From: JBPBQZ01 sp050955105
Lineage (GTDB): Bacteria > Pseudomonadota > Gammaproteobacteria > Burkholderiales > Burkholderiaceae
Assembly (NCBI GenBank): GCA_050955105.1
Contig: JBPBQZ010000041.1
Coordinates: 1 to 31,122 of the forward strand
DNA length: 31,122 bases
Direction of reading: 5' to 3'
Shown: one piece after another, positions 23,294 through 31,122 of the stretch
How the letters are laid out: the number at the start of each line of letters is the position of its first letter
Position numbering within the stretch: the first letter of the stretch is position 1
Made by a program: the position numbers and the translations under genes
The notes under the pieces: generated by a model
What the model was told of the DNA's origin: nothing
What the model saw: the letters and a program-made list of their open reading frames with translations, nothing else
Database searches by the model: none

Positions 23294-24187
23294 ATGCGTC
23301 CACCGTTTTCCATCAAGTCATCCACCGCCTGCCAGGCGAGGGTGCCGGGCTTGGCGGACGCCGTCGCGCCGCTCGTCGAGGCAGTGCCGGCGCGGCAATC
23401 GGGCGGCTTGCGCATGGTGGTGGAAAACATCTCCCACGCTTTCGGCGCGTTGCCGGTGCTCGAAGGCATCGGCTTCTCTGTCGGCATGGGCGAGACCGTG
23501 GCCATCGTCGGGCCATCGGGATGCGGCAAATCGACCTTGCTCGGCGTATTGGGCGGCTTGGTGAAACCTCAGGTGGGCCGTGTCGTCTTGCAAGGCGAGT
23601 TACCGGCCGCGTCGCTCAATCCCATCACTTATGTATTTCAAGATTTCGCATTGTTGCCGTGGCGCACGGTGGCACAGAACATCGCACTGGTGCTGAAGCA
23701 CCATGGCTTGTCGGCCGCGCAGCAGCGCGAGCGTATCGACGCTTGCCTGGCGCTAACCGGCCTCACCGAATTTGCCAATGCTTTTCCGGTGCAGTTGTCC
23801 GGCGGCATGAAGCAGCGCGCGGGCATCGCGCGTGCGCTGGCGGTGCGGCCAGCGGTGCTGTTGATGGATGAACCCCTGTCCGCGCTCGATGCTCAGACAC
23901 GCGAGCTATTGATGGACGATTTCTTGCGACTGTGGGATGAGCAGCCGACTGCCACCGTGTATGTCACCCATAACCTCGACGAAGCGCTGGCGCTGGCCGA
24001 CCGCGTGCTGGTGCTGTCACGCCGACCGGGTCGCATCAAGGAAGCGATCGAAGTACCGATTCCGCGCCGCGCGCGGCGCTCGGCCGAGTGCGCCGCGGAT
24101 ATGGCGCGTTTGCATGAGCGCTTGTGGAACCACATCCGCGAGGAAGCGCGCTCGGCCGACAGGGAGTTAAGTGATGGCCGTAACTAA
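23294..24187 (+). CDS. NitT/TauT-family ABC transporter ATP-binding protein (second system)
   Basis: A 297-residue ABC ATPase with Walker A GPSGCGKST (about 73-81), Q-loop FQDFALLPW, signature LSGGMKQRAGIARAL, Walker B LLMDEPLSALDAQT and switch His in VTHNLDEAL. The SRRPGRIKE motif is usual for SsuB/TauB relatives. The first 40 residues precede the domain and may not be translated: a start at the Met of MVVENIS (23414) would give the family length. I keep the first ATG because the control region ends just before it. It begins the operon ATPase, permease, monooxygenase, binding protein and is overlapped by the permease gene. Confidence 0.88.
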   Translation: MRPPFSIKSSTACQARVPGLADAVAPLVEAVPARQSGGLRMVVENISHAFGALPVLEGIGFSVGMGETVAIVGPSGCGKSTLLGVLGGLVKPQVGRVVLQGELPAASLNPITYVFQDFALLPWRTVAQNIALVLKHHGLSAAQQRERIDACLALTGLTEFANAFPVQLSGGMKQRAGIARALAVRPAVLLMDEPLSALDAQTRELLMDDFLRLWDEQPTATVYVTHNLDEALALADRVLVLSRRPGRIKEAIEVPIPRRARRSAECAADMARLHERLWNHIREEARSADRELSDGRN

Positions 24188-24998
24188 ATTCGCGACGCGC
24201 GGAACGCCAGTCGAGCAACTGATAGTCGTGCCTTATCGCGGCGGTGGCTTCGCCGCACACCGGCGCGGCGCGATCGGCTGGCTGACCGCAGTGGTGATAT
24301 TGGTCTTGTGGGCCATGTCCGCGCGCTTCAACTGGATCGACCCGCTCTATTTCCCGGCGCCAGACAGCGTGGCGCGCGCGCTGTGGACCAGCCTGACCAC
24401 CGGCACGTTGCTCACCGACATCGGCGTATCGCTGGCGCGTATCGGCAGCGGCTGGCTGCTCGGTACCGTGGCGGGGCTGGCTTTCGGTTTGGCGATGGGC
24501 GTGTCGACCGCGGCGCGCTCGGCCGGTTCGCCGATCGTCTCGGCGCTGTTTCCCATTCCCAAAATTGCACTGCTGCCGTTGTTCATCCTGTGGTTCGGCA
24601 TCGGCGAACCGTCCAAGGTCATGACCATTGCGCTCGGTGTGTTCTTCCCCACGGCGATCAGCACCGCCAGCGGCGTGGATAACGTCGCGCGCAACCTCGT
24701 GCGCATGGGGCTGAGTTTCAACCTGCCGCGTCGCGCCATCGTCTTTTCGATTCTGCTGCCTGGCGCGTTGCCCAGCATCTTGTCGGGTTTCCGTATCTCC
24801 TTATCGTTGGCGCTAATCCTGGTGGTATCCGCCGAGATGATCGGCGCCGAGCGCGGACTGGGAGTCTTCGTCTTGCAAGCGGGCAACCTGATGCAGACCG
24901 ATCAATTGATCGCCGGCGTCGCGGTGATGTCGATTATCGGACTCGCGCTCGGCGCCTTGCTCACGCGCCTCGAGGCGGTGCTGTTGGCGTGGCGCTAG
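24174..24998 (+). CDS. NitT/TauT-family ABC transporter permease (second system)
   Basis: A 274-residue membrane protein with about six hydrophobic segments, starting with AIGWLTAVVILVLWAMS near residue 35. Typical permease landmarks are LYFPAPDSVARALW, SALFPIPKIALLPLFILWFGIGEPSK and an EAA-type loop around VDNVARNLVRMGLSFNLPRRAIVFSI. AGGGAG precedes the ATG at 24174 by seven bases; a GTG at 24171 is adjacent. It overlaps the ATPase gene by 14 bases and is followed after 23 bases by the monooxygenase. It imports an unknown compound, probably an aromatic acid given the enzyme in the same operon. Confidence 0.9.
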   Translation: MAVTKFATRGTPVEQLIVVPYRGGGFAAHRRGAIGWLTAVVILVLWAMSARFNWIDPLYFPAPDSVARALWTSLTTGTLLTDIGVSLARIGSGWLLGTVAGLAFGLAMGVSTAARSAGSPIVSALFPIPKIALLPLFILWFGIGEPSKVMTIALGVFFPTAISTASGVDNVARNLVRMGLSFNLPRRAIVFSILLPGALPSILSGFRISLSLALILVVSAEMIGAERGLGVFVLQAGNLMQTDQLIAGVAVMSIIGLALGALLTRLEAVLLAWR

Positions 24999-25021
24999 AA
25001 ATTCCAGGGACCCTCATAGCT

Positions 25022-26236
25022 ATGAAAAAACCTCTCGATGTAATTGTGGTCGGCGCGGGCCTGGGTGGTCTCGCGGCGGCGGCCGCACTGCTGCGCCTGG
25101 GTTGCCAGGTAACGGTGCTGGAGCAGGCGAGTGAACTCGCCGAAGTGGGCGCCGACGTGCAACTGGCGCCCAATGCAATGAAGGTGCTGCGCGCGCTGGG
25201 CCTGGAAGAGACCGCCATCGCGGTCGGCTTCGAACCGACGCGGCATGCGATCCGCAGCTGGAAGAGCGGCCGCGTGCTTGCCGAAACGCCTTACAAGGGC
25301 CCGCTGCGTGCGCACTATGGGGCGGGCTATTACGGCTTTCATCGTGCCGATCTGCAGGCCGTGCTGGCCAGCGCCGTACCGTCTCAATGCCTGCGGCTGG
25401 GTGTCAAATGCGTCGCGGTGCGCAGTGAGCCAGGGCACGCCAGCGTGCTGCTGGACGACGGCACCGAACTGCACGCCGATGCCGTGATCGGCGCCGACGG
25501 CATTCACTCCGCGGTGCGTGATAGCTTGTTCGGCCCCGAGTCGCCGCGCTTTACCGGCAACATCTGCTGGCGCGGGCTGGTGCCCACCGAGGCGATGCCC
25601 GCGGGCGCCATCGCTCCGGATATGACCGTCTGGTTCGGCCCAGGCGCCAACATCGTTCACTACTACGTGCGCGGCGGCCGCCTGATCAACTGGGTGGCAT
25701 CTTATGAGGCCGACGACTGGCGTTCCGAATCTTGGAAAGTGGAGGGCAAGCGGGAAGAGCTGGCCGAGCGCTTCGCTGCCTGGCATCCCACCATTCGCGA
25801 CCTGCTTGCGAAATCGAATCATTACTACAAATGGGCACTGTTCGATCGCGATCCCTTGCCGCAGTGGAGTAGCGGCGCCGCTACGCTCATGGGTGACGCC
25901 GCGCATCCGATGCTGCCTTATCTTGCGCAGGGTGCCTGCATGGCCATTGAAGACGGCTACGCGGTAGCAGCGGCATTAGCCGGACCCGATGCCGCGGCGA
26001 ATGACATTGCGCAGGCATTGCGCGCTTACGAAGACGCCCGTCGCGGCCGTACCGCTCGCGTGCAACTGCTGGCGCGATCACGCGCGCTCGAGAATCACCT
26101 GGCTTCACCGCTGCATATCTTGAAACGCGACCTGGGCTATGCGTGGCGACGGTTGCGCTCGCCGTCGCGCCATACCTATGGCATCGAATGGATCTATGGC
26201 CACGATGTCACGGCTACTCGGGAGACCACACTGTGA
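25022..26236 (+). CDS. FAD-dependent aromatic monooxygenase, salicylate hydroxylase-like
   Basis: A 404-residue class A flavoprotein monooxygenase. The FAD fold GAGLGGL is at residues 11-17, the DG motif GADGIHSAVR at about 157-166 and the GD motif LMGDAAHPMLPYLAQGACMAIEDG at about 289-312. This group contains salicylate 1-monooxygenase, 3-hydroxybenzoate 6-hydroxylase and 6-hydroxynicotinate 3-monooxygenase, which hydroxylate the ring and may remove its carboxyl group. It is unusual in lying between the permease and the binding-protein genes of an ABC importer, overlapping the latter by four bases (GTGA), so its substrate is probably the imported molecule. Specificity among these enzymes cannot be read from the motifs. 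Confidence 0.87.
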   Translation: MKKPLDVIVVGAGLGGLAAAAALLRLGCQVTVLEQASELAEVGADVQLAPNAMKVLRALGLEETAIAVGFEPTRHAIRSWKSGRVLAETPYKGPLRAHYGAGYYGFHRADLQAVLASAVPSQCLRLGVKCVAVRSEPGHASVLLDDGTELHADAVIGADGIHSAVRDSLFGPESPRFTGNICWRGLVPTEAMPAGAIAPDMTVWFGPGANIVHYYVRGGRLINWVASYEADDWRSESWKVEGKREELAERFAAWHPTIRDLLAKSNHYYKWALFDRDPLPQWSSGAATLMGDAAHPMLPYLAQGACMAIEDGYAVAAALAGPDAAANDIAQALRAYEDARRGRTARVQLLARSRALENHLASPLHILKRDLGYAWRRLRSPSRHTYGIEWIYGHDVTATRETTL

Positions 26237-27258
26237 AGGTTCTTTTGCGTCCAGCGCGCCTGCTGGCTCGCTTGATGATCGGCGCGAGTGTGCTGGTGTC
26301 GGCGGTTCCCGCGCAGGCTGAATCAATCACCATTTCGGCAACCCGCAGCGTTGCCACCGCGGCGGCGTTTATCGCTCAGGACAAAGGCTATTTCGCCGCG
26401 GAAGGCTTGCAGGTCGACTTTAAATATTTCGATGCCGCGCAGCCGGTGGCAGTGGCCGTAGCTTCCGGTGATGCGCAGTTCGGCGTTACCGCGCTGAGTG
26501 CGGGCTTTTACAACATGGCTGGCAAGAAGGCCTTGAAGTTGATTGCGAGCGCTGGACGCGAAGAGCCGGGCTTTTCGTCAGTGCCTTATTTCGTTTCAGC
26601 CAAGAGCTTTGCAAGCGGCGTGCACGCGCCGAAAGATCTGGCGGGCAAAACCGTTGGTCTGACTCAAGTAGGTTCGCCCGCGCACTTCTCGCTGGCGAAG
26701 CTCGCGGAGAAGTACAAGTTCCCCTTGGCGTCCATCCGGCTGGTGCCCTTGCAGTCGTTTCCCAATATTGTGGCGGCTACCAAAGGCGGCGCGATCGACG
26801 GCGGCATCCTGGCTTCTTTCTCCGCCTTCCCGGCGCAAGACCGCGGTGACGGCAAGATTATCGGTTGGGTAGGAGACGAAACACCTTGGCAGTTGAGCGC
26901 GGTGTTCACCAGTAACAACACCGCGACGTCCAAGCACGCGTTGGTCGCGCGCTTCCTCAGAGCCTACGACAAAGGCGCGGCGGACTTCGCGGCGGCATTC
27001 CAGCAAGGCGAAGGGAAGGGGCGGCGTCAAGACGGTCCGGGGCAAGCGGACTTGTTGCAGATCATCTCGAAATATTCGCAACTCAGCGACAAGCAGGTCC
27101 TTCAAGGGCTCGATTACATCCGTCCCGACGGCGCGCTCGATCCGGCGGACATTCGTGATCAAGTAGCGACCTGGCAGCGCCTGGGGCTGGTTGATAAAGC
27201 GGTCAACGCCGACGCGATTGTCGACTTGTCGTATGCGCCAGCGGGAACCAGACGTTAA
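26233..27258 (+). CDS. NitT/TauT-family ABC transporter substrate-binding protein (second system)
   Basis: A 341-residue periplasmic binding protein with a signal peptide (MKVLLRPARLLARLMIGASV, cleavage near residue 29 after AQA). The mature chain has the SsuA/NMT1-like features ATRSVATAAAFIAQDKGYFAAEGLQV and ASGDAQFGVTALSAGFYN, followed by DLAGKTVGLTQVGSPAHFSL. The start is a GTG at 26233 that overlaps the monooxygenase stop, with a GGGAG sequence eight bases upstream; a longer reading lies within the monooxygenase gene and would lack a signal peptide. It is the last gene of its operon and has little similarity to the binding protein at 16175-17212 beyond the family, so the two importers probably have different cargos. 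Confidence 0.88.
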   Translation: MKVLLRPARLLARLMIGASVLVSAVPAQAESITISATRSVATAAAFIAQDKGYFAAEGLQVDFKYFDAAQPVAVAVASGDAQFGVTALSAGFYNMAGKKALKLIASAGREEPGFSSVPYFVSAKSFASGVHAPKDLAGKTVGLTQVGSPAHFSLAKLAEKYKFPLASIRLVPLQSFPNIVAATKGGAIDGGILASFSAFPAQDRGDGKIIGWVGDETPWQLSAVFTSNNTATSKHALVARFLRAYDKGAADFAAAFQQGEGKGRRQDGPGQADLLQIISKYSQLSDKQVLQGLDYIRPDGALDPADIRDQVATWQRLGLVDKAVNADAIVDLSYAPAGTRR

Positions 27259-27347
27259 AGTCTGGCTTCGAGCGCTGTCAGCGAGCGATCTCGAAAAGAC
27301 GAGACAGCCCGACGGCACGGTGCGCTGCCGCGCTGAATGCGCGCGGC

Positions 27348-28604
27348 CTACAACTCACCCAGCTTGCATTCGCTATCGGCCTGCTTGCCATAGAACGCAT
27401 CGATATCCGCCGCGTTGGCCGGCACCTTGTCGATAATGTCGAAGGTATCCCACTTGTCCTTGCCCGGCGCGCGCGCATTCACTACCAGCACCTGGTGAAT
27501 CAATTGATGGTCCCACGCGCGATAGAAGGTAGGCACGCTGCGATCGTGCCAGCTGATGGTCTCGAGCTGATGCACGATCGAGGCGGCATTGGTGGATTTG
27601 CCTTGGTCGATGGCGCTTAGTACCGCGCGCATCGACATCCAGCCGTCCCAGCTGACGACACTCGGTTCCTCGCCGTACTTGGCACGAAAGCGCGTTGCAA
27701 ATTGCTTTTCTTCCGACGAATTTGCCGGGTCGTTGTATTGCCATTGTTTCGCGTACAGCCCGGTTAAGCTGTCCTTGTCCAGCGACCAGATAGTGGATTC
27801 GCCCAGCACTGGATCACCCAACGGAATCTTGTCTTTCATGCCGTACTGCACGTATTGCTGGACGAAGTTGCGGATGTCATTGCCGGTCAGCGCGAACATC
27901 ACCGCATCCGGCTTGGCCTGCCGGATTTTCAGGATAAAGCTGCTGAAGTCGCTGGTGCCTAGCGGCAGCTTGTCATAGGCGACTTCCTCACCGCCAGCTT
28001 GCACCAGTTGTTGCTTCATCGCCGCGTAGGCTTCCTGGCCGAACGCGTAGTTCGAAGCAATAAAATACCAACGCTTGCCCTTTTTCAATAAAGCCGGCGC
28101 GAGCGCGCGCGAGGCCACCGGCACCGTCATAAAGGTGCGAAACGTATAGCGATTGCATTGCTTGCCGGTAATTTCCTGCGCGGAGCCGGTCACCACTACC
28201 AAGGGAATTTTGGAGCGTTTGGCAACGGCGGCCTCAGCCAGGGCTGACGAGCTACTCGCGCCGCCAACTACTGCCACCACTTGCTCGGTGTCGATCAGCT
28301 TCGACATATTCTGTTGCGCGGTTTGCGGATCCGGATCGTCGAACCAATCGACCTTTACGGCTCGTCCCAGCACCTTGCCGCCCACGTCATCGACCGCCAG
28401 CATCGCGCCACGCGCCGCTTGCTGCCCGGTTTCCGAAAACACGCCTTGCTTGGACAGCAGCAGCCCGATCGCAACCGGTGCGTCGCTGGCACTGGCGGCA
28501 AAAGTCGTTGTACCAAAAATGAGGGTCGTCAATGCTGCGGTGCAGCGCACCATATCGGATAACAAGCGACGGCGCGCGGGGCGACCCCTGGTCTCAAAAT
28601 TCAT
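27348..28604 (-). CDS. LivK-type ABC transporter substrate-binding protein (Peripla_BP_6)
   Basis: A 418-residue periplasmic binding protein with a long N-terminus: a basic twin-Arg-rich start (GRPARRRLL) and a hydrophobic core to about residue 38, so export by Sec or possibly Tat. The mature part follows the branched-chain amino acid receptor order: VAIGLLLSKQGVFSETGQQAARGAMLAVDDVGGKVLGR, QNMSKLIDTEQVVAVVGGASSSSALAEA, YAFGQEAYAAM, and FYRAWDHQLIHQVLVV. In bacteria this family also binds aromatic acids and amides. No permease or ATPase of this class is in the window, so it is an orphan here. It is convergent with the second importer operon (89 bases) and divergent from the class II aldolase gene. 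Confidence 0.88.
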   Translation of the reverse strand: MNFETRGRPARRRLLSDMVRCTAALTTLIFGTTTFAASASDAPVAIGLLLSKQGVFSETGQQAARGAMLAVDDVGGKVLGRAVKVDWFDDPDPQTAQQNMSKLIDTEQVVAVVGGASSSSALAEAAVAKRSKIPLVVVTGSAQEITGKQCNRYTFRTFMTVPVASRALAPALLKKGKRWYFIASNYAFGQEAYAAMKQQLVQAGGEEVAYDKLPLGTSDFSSFILKIRQAKPDAVMFALTGNDIRNFVQQYVQYGMKDKIPLGDPVLGESTIWSLDKDSLTGLYAKQWQYNDPANSSEEKQFATRFRAKYGEEPSVVSWDGWMSMRAVLSAIDQGKSTNAASIVHQLETISWHDRSVPTFYRAWDHQLIHQVLVVNARAPGKDKWDTFDIIDKVPANAADIDAFYGKQADSECKLGEL

Positions 28605-28745
28605 GGATAGTTCTCGATTGGTTTCCGGGAAGCGCAGCCTGTTGCGCCGTCGCGGCTCAGACTTATACGCCGCATTCGGCGCTTTTAAGAGTCGAGGGTT
28701 CTACCAGCTTTTCGAAACCGCAATTACCGCATAGAATTGAATGTC

Positions 28746-28758
28746 ATGGTTGAACCAT
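28746..28758. promoter_or_regulatory. Palindromic operator-like site before the aldolase-fold gene
   Basis: ATGGTTGAACCAT is a perfect 6-1-6 palindrome of the GGT-NNN-ACC type, in the divergent gap between the LivK-like and aldolase-fold genes. It keeps the outer form of the AAGGTC sites at 22283 and 23268, but the inner bases differ. A weak -10 (TAGAAT, 28732-28737) lies just upstream. Confidence 0.45.
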
Positions 28759-28843
28759 TTGCTATTGGCAAAAGGACTACCCTTTGCTGCGCGGAACGCT
28801 GCGTCACCGCGCATACCGACCGTCCCCCGCGACAGGACATCAA

Positions 28844-29638
28844 ATGAAGATCGAATCTCTCAGAAGCCAGGTTGATGAACGCGAATGGCAAACGCGCGTC
28901 GATTTGGCGGCTTGCTACCGCTTGGTCGCCCGCTACGGCATGACCGATCTGATTTACAACCACATCACCGCACGCGTGCCGGGCAGCGACAACGCAATTC
29001 TGATCAATCCCTTCGGCATGTTTTACGATGAGATTACCGCGTCGAGCCTCTACAAGATTGATCTGGAAGGCAACATCCTGCAAAAGCCCGCGACCAAGTT
29101 CGGTATCAATCATGCGGGCTACGTGATTCACAGCGCTATCCATGCGGCGCGCCACGATGTCGAATGCGTGATCCACACGCACACGCGGGCCAATATGGCC
29201 GTGTCGTGCCTCGAAGCCGGCTTGCTGCCGTTGACGCAAGGCGCGCTGCGCTTCTACGGACGGGTCAGCTATCACGAATTTCAGGGGCCAGCGGTCGAGC
29301 CAGACGAGCGCGTGAGTCTGGTCCAAGATCTCGGCAGCACCGACGTGATGCTGCTGCGCAATCATGGCGCTATCACCTGTGGCCGCACCATCGGCGAAGC
29401 GTTTTTACTGATGAATCGTTTCGAGAACGCTTGCAAAGTGCAGGTCGATACGCTGTCGATGCATTCGCCGCTGCATATGCCCAGCGAAGCAGCCATGATC
29501 AAGACGGCTCGCGTGCTCGGGCCGCCCGCCGTACAACGCGACGGCAACGAAGCCAAGCTGGGAAGCTGGACTGGCGCGCTGGAGTGGCAAGCGCTGCTGC
29601 GCCAACTGGATCGGGACGACCCCAGCTTCAGAGAGTAA
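28844..29638 (+). CDS. Class II aldolase/adducin-fold protein, possible decarboxylase
   Basis: A 264-residue protein with the class II aldolase metal site: His111 and His113 (IHTHTRA) and His174 (RNHGAI). Aligning on these with E. coli fuculose-phosphate aldolase, the catalytic Glu73 position is Gly92 (AGYVIH), so normal aldolase chemistry is doubtful. Relatives lacking aldolase activity include decarboxylases for hydroxylated aromatic or pyridine dicarboxylates. The N-terminal NHITARVPGS and LINPFGMFYDEITASSLYKIDLEGN are typical of this subfamily. An AGGA lies before the ATG at 28844. It is followed by an HSL-type esterase and an SDR on the same strand. A role in aromatic decarboxylation is inferred, not shown. 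Confidence 0.82.
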   Translation: MKIESLRSQVDEREWQTRVDLAACYRLVARYGMTDLIYNHITARVPGSDNAILINPFGMFYDEITASSLYKIDLEGNILQKPATKFGINHAGYVIHSAIHAARHDVECVIHTHTRANMAVSCLEAGLLPLTQGALRFYGRVSYHEFQGPAVEPDERVSLVQDLGSTDVMLLRNHGAITCGRTIGEAFLLMNRFENACKVQVDTLSMHSPLHMPSEAAMIKTARVLGPPAVQRDGNEAKLGSWTGALEWQALLRQLDRDDPSFRE

Positions 29639-29737
29639 ATTGCCAGTCGAAGTGTCGCTGGAATTCGTTCAAAACATCCTTGCCGCAAGGCACGGCAGCG
29701 GCTCAATTTATCGTCAAGCAACCATAGGAATCAACGG

Positions 29738-30655
29738 ATGCCCTTGCACCCCATTTTTGCGACCGCCTTCCAGGCGGCCAGCCAGGCCGGACGACCGGCG
29801 CTATCGGCTGGCTCGCCTGCCGACGCGCGCACACTGATCGATGCCGGCGCCGGGCCACTCGGCGCCGGCCCCGCCATCGAAACGGTTTCGAATCTCGATA
29901 TTCCGACACGTGATGGCAGCGTCAAAGCCCGATTGTTCCGCTCGTCCGCGCAAACGCCTGGCCTGGTGGTGTATTTCCACGGCGGCGGTTGGGTTGCCGG
30001 TTCAGTCGAGGGCTTCGATGCGCTCGGCCGCGAGCTTGCTGCCAAGAGTGGCTGCGCGGTGTTGTCTGTCGAATACCGCTTGGCTCCCGAGCATCCCTAT
30101 CCCAGCGGTTTGCACGATGCCATCGACGCCGTGCGATGGGCCTATCGCGAGCGCCAGCAACTTACTGGCTGCGAAGCGCCATTGGTGTTGGCGGGCGACA
30201 GCGCCGGCGGCAATCTGGCGGCGGTCACGGCGCTCGAGCTACGCAATCAAATCCCCGTCGCCCTGCAAGTTCTGTTTTATCCGGTGACCGACGCCAATTT
30301 CGAGACGGCCAGCTACACCGAATTCGGCGCGGGGCCGGGCCTCAGCCTGGCGGACATGAAATGGTTCTTCGACCATTACGCGCCGCCAGATCAAAGGAAT
30401 GACCCGCGCATATCACCGCTGCAGGCGAATGTCGCCGGCGTGGCGCCCGCGTGGATTGCGCTCGCCGAATACGATGTGCTCCGCTCGGAAGGCGAAGCCT
30501 ACGCCAAGCATCTCGAAAATGCCGGCGTGCGTGTGCAACTCAAAACGTACGAAGGCCTGCCGCACGGCTTTGCGCGCTGGTACAACTTGGTGAGCGAAGT
30601 CGCGCTGGCGATCGACGACGCGTCGGCAGCGATCAACGCCGCCGTCACCTACTGA
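29738..30655 (+). CDS. Alpha/beta hydrolase, hormone-sensitive lipase (family IV) type
   Basis: A 305-residue esterase. The oxyanion motif HGGG is at residues 81-84, the nucleophile Ser155 in GDSAGG, Asp246 in AEYDVLRSE and His276 in LPHGF, giving a full catalytic triad. YRLAPEHPYPSGLHDA is the family-IV block. There is no signal peptide, so it is cytoplasmic. AGGA lies eight bases before the ATG; 99 bases separate it from the aldolase-fold gene and 17 from the SDR, so at least the last two are cotranscribed. It probably hydrolyses a short-chain or aryl ester of a pathway intermediate. The substrate is unknown. Confidence 0.9.
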   Translation: MPLHPIFATAFQAASQAGRPALSAGSPADARTLIDAGAGPLGAGPAIETVSNLDIPTRDGSVKARLFRSSAQTPGLVVYFHGGGWVAGSVEGFDALGRELAAKSGCAVLSVEYRLAPEHPYPSGLHDAIDAVRWAYRERQQLTGCEAPLVLAGDSAGGNLAAVTALELRNQIPVALQVLFYPVTDANFETASYTEFGAGPGLSLADMKWFFDHYAPPDQRNDPRISPLQANVAGVAPAWIALAEYDVLRSEGEAYAKHLENAGVRVQLKTYEGLPHGFARWYNLVSEVALAIDDASAAINAAVTY

Positions 30656-30672
30656 ATCTCGGGAGAAGAGCT

Positions 30673-31122
30673 TTGCTTCCTCTAAATGGATTGACGGCAT
30701 TTATAACGGGTGCCGGACAAGGCATCGGCCGGGCCATCGCCGAGGCGCTGGCCCTTGGCGGCGCTGCGCTTTATTTGGCTGATATCAACGGCGGCGCGGT
30801 ACAAGAAGTGGCCGCGAGCTTATCGAGCGGCGGGGCGCATGCTCAATCGCTCGCATTGGATGTCGCCAACAGAGACGCCTGTTTCAATGCCGCTTCGACG
30901 CTTACGCAAGACGGCAAAAAGATCGATATCCTCGTGAACGCGGCGGGCATCTATAAGGCCGCGCCGTTCTTGGCGCATACCAATGCCGACTTCCAGCGGC
31001 TCCTCGACATCAATTTGTTCGGCGTGATCAATCTGAGTCAGGCTTTCCTGCCGGGCATGCAGGAACGCGGCTTTGGACGCATCGTCAACATCGCGTCGAC
31101 TGCCGGCAAATCAGGCCAGCCC
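30673..31122 (+). CDS. Short-chain dehydrogenase/reductase, C-terminus beyond window
   Basis: The first 150 residues of a classical SDR, cut by the right edge. The NAD(P)-binding motif is TGAGQGIG (about 13-20), with Asp at the end of the second strand (YLADIN), which favours NAD(H). NAAG (canonical NNAG) and IVNIASTAG with the catalytic serine strand follow; the YxxxK pair lies beyond the window. The start is a TTG at 30673, with GGGAG and GAAGAG upstream; no ATG fits the N-terminus. It follows the esterase by 17 bases. The substrate cannot be inferred beyond an alcohol or ketone of the same pathway. Confidence 0.85.
   Translation, partial: MLPLNGLTAFITGAGQGIGRAIAEALALGGAALYLADINGGAVQEVAASLSSGGAHAQSLALDVANRDACFNAASTLTQDGKKIDILVNAAGIYKAAPFLAHTNADFQRLLDINLFGVINLSQAFLPGMQERGFGRIVNIASTAGKSGQP

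Noticed and set aside
26655..26670. GGTCTGAC sequence resembling half of the AAGGTC operator
   Set aside because: It lies inside the binding-protein gene and lacks the second half-site.
1..31122. Prophage, insertion sequence, integrative element or CRISPR array
   Set aside because: No transposase, integrase, phage structural gene, terminal repeats or regular direct repeats were recognised.

Overview
The window looks like an accessory, catabolic stretch of a Burkholderiaceae-type betaproteobacterial chromosome (Paraburkholderia/Burkholderia-like). This rests on the general porin, whose signal peptide and N-terminus are typical of that family, on the GC-rich coding style with frequent GTG and TTG starts, and on the dense load of GntR/FCD regulators and ABC uptake systems for aromatic compounds. 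The genus is inferred. No rRNA, tRNA, CRISPR array, transposase or integrase gene was recognised.

Region 1 (1-6487) is a mixed housekeeping and signalling region: the N-terminal part of a FetA-like ABC ATPase, a truncated-looking DUF4118 membrane sensor overlapping an Est30-like esterase, a 2OG-Fe(II) oxygenase, a PAS-PAS-histidine kinase-REC-REC hybrid sensor, and a GNAT acetyltransferase.

Region 2 (6548-18383) is the centre of interest. It is one catabolic unit made of two convergent operons and a divergent regulator. The plus-strand operon encodes a carboxymuconolactone-decarboxylase-like protein, a 2-aminomuconate/2-hydroxymuconate semialdehyde dehydrogenase, a 4-oxalocrotonate tautomerase, a RidA-type deaminase, 3-hydroxyanthranilate 3,4-dioxygenase (all known catalytic and metal residues present) and a metallo-beta-lactamase-fold hydrolase. 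The minus-strand operon encodes a NitT/TauT-type ABC importer, a second RidA, a FAD amine-oxidase-like protein and a second, paralogous metallo-beta-lactamase-fold hydrolase. A TauD-family dioxygenase diverges from the importer. A repeated ATCGAT-core motif lies in the gntR/catabolic-operon intergenic region and again in the importer/dioxygenase intergenic region, so both ends probably share one regulator. The expected 2-amino-3-carboxymuconate semialdehyde decarboxylase is absent from the window. Together the genes suggest uptake and opening of a blocked amino-hydroxybenzoate compound, ring cleavage, semialdehyde oxidation, deamination and tautomerisation towards 4-oxalocrotonate.

Region 3 (18530-22284) holds a general porin, a small secreted basic protein and malate synthase G. 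Region 4 (22347-27258) is a second aromatic module: a FadR-type regulator flanked by two mirror-image 13-bp palindromes, followed by a tightly overlapped operon of ABC ATPase, permease, salicylate-hydroxylase-like monooxygenase and periplasmic binding protein. Region 5 (27348-31122) has an orphan LivK-type binding protein and, divergently, a class II aldolase-fold protein lacking the aldolase catalytic glutamate, an HSL-family esterase and the start of a short-chain dehydrogenase cut by the window edge.
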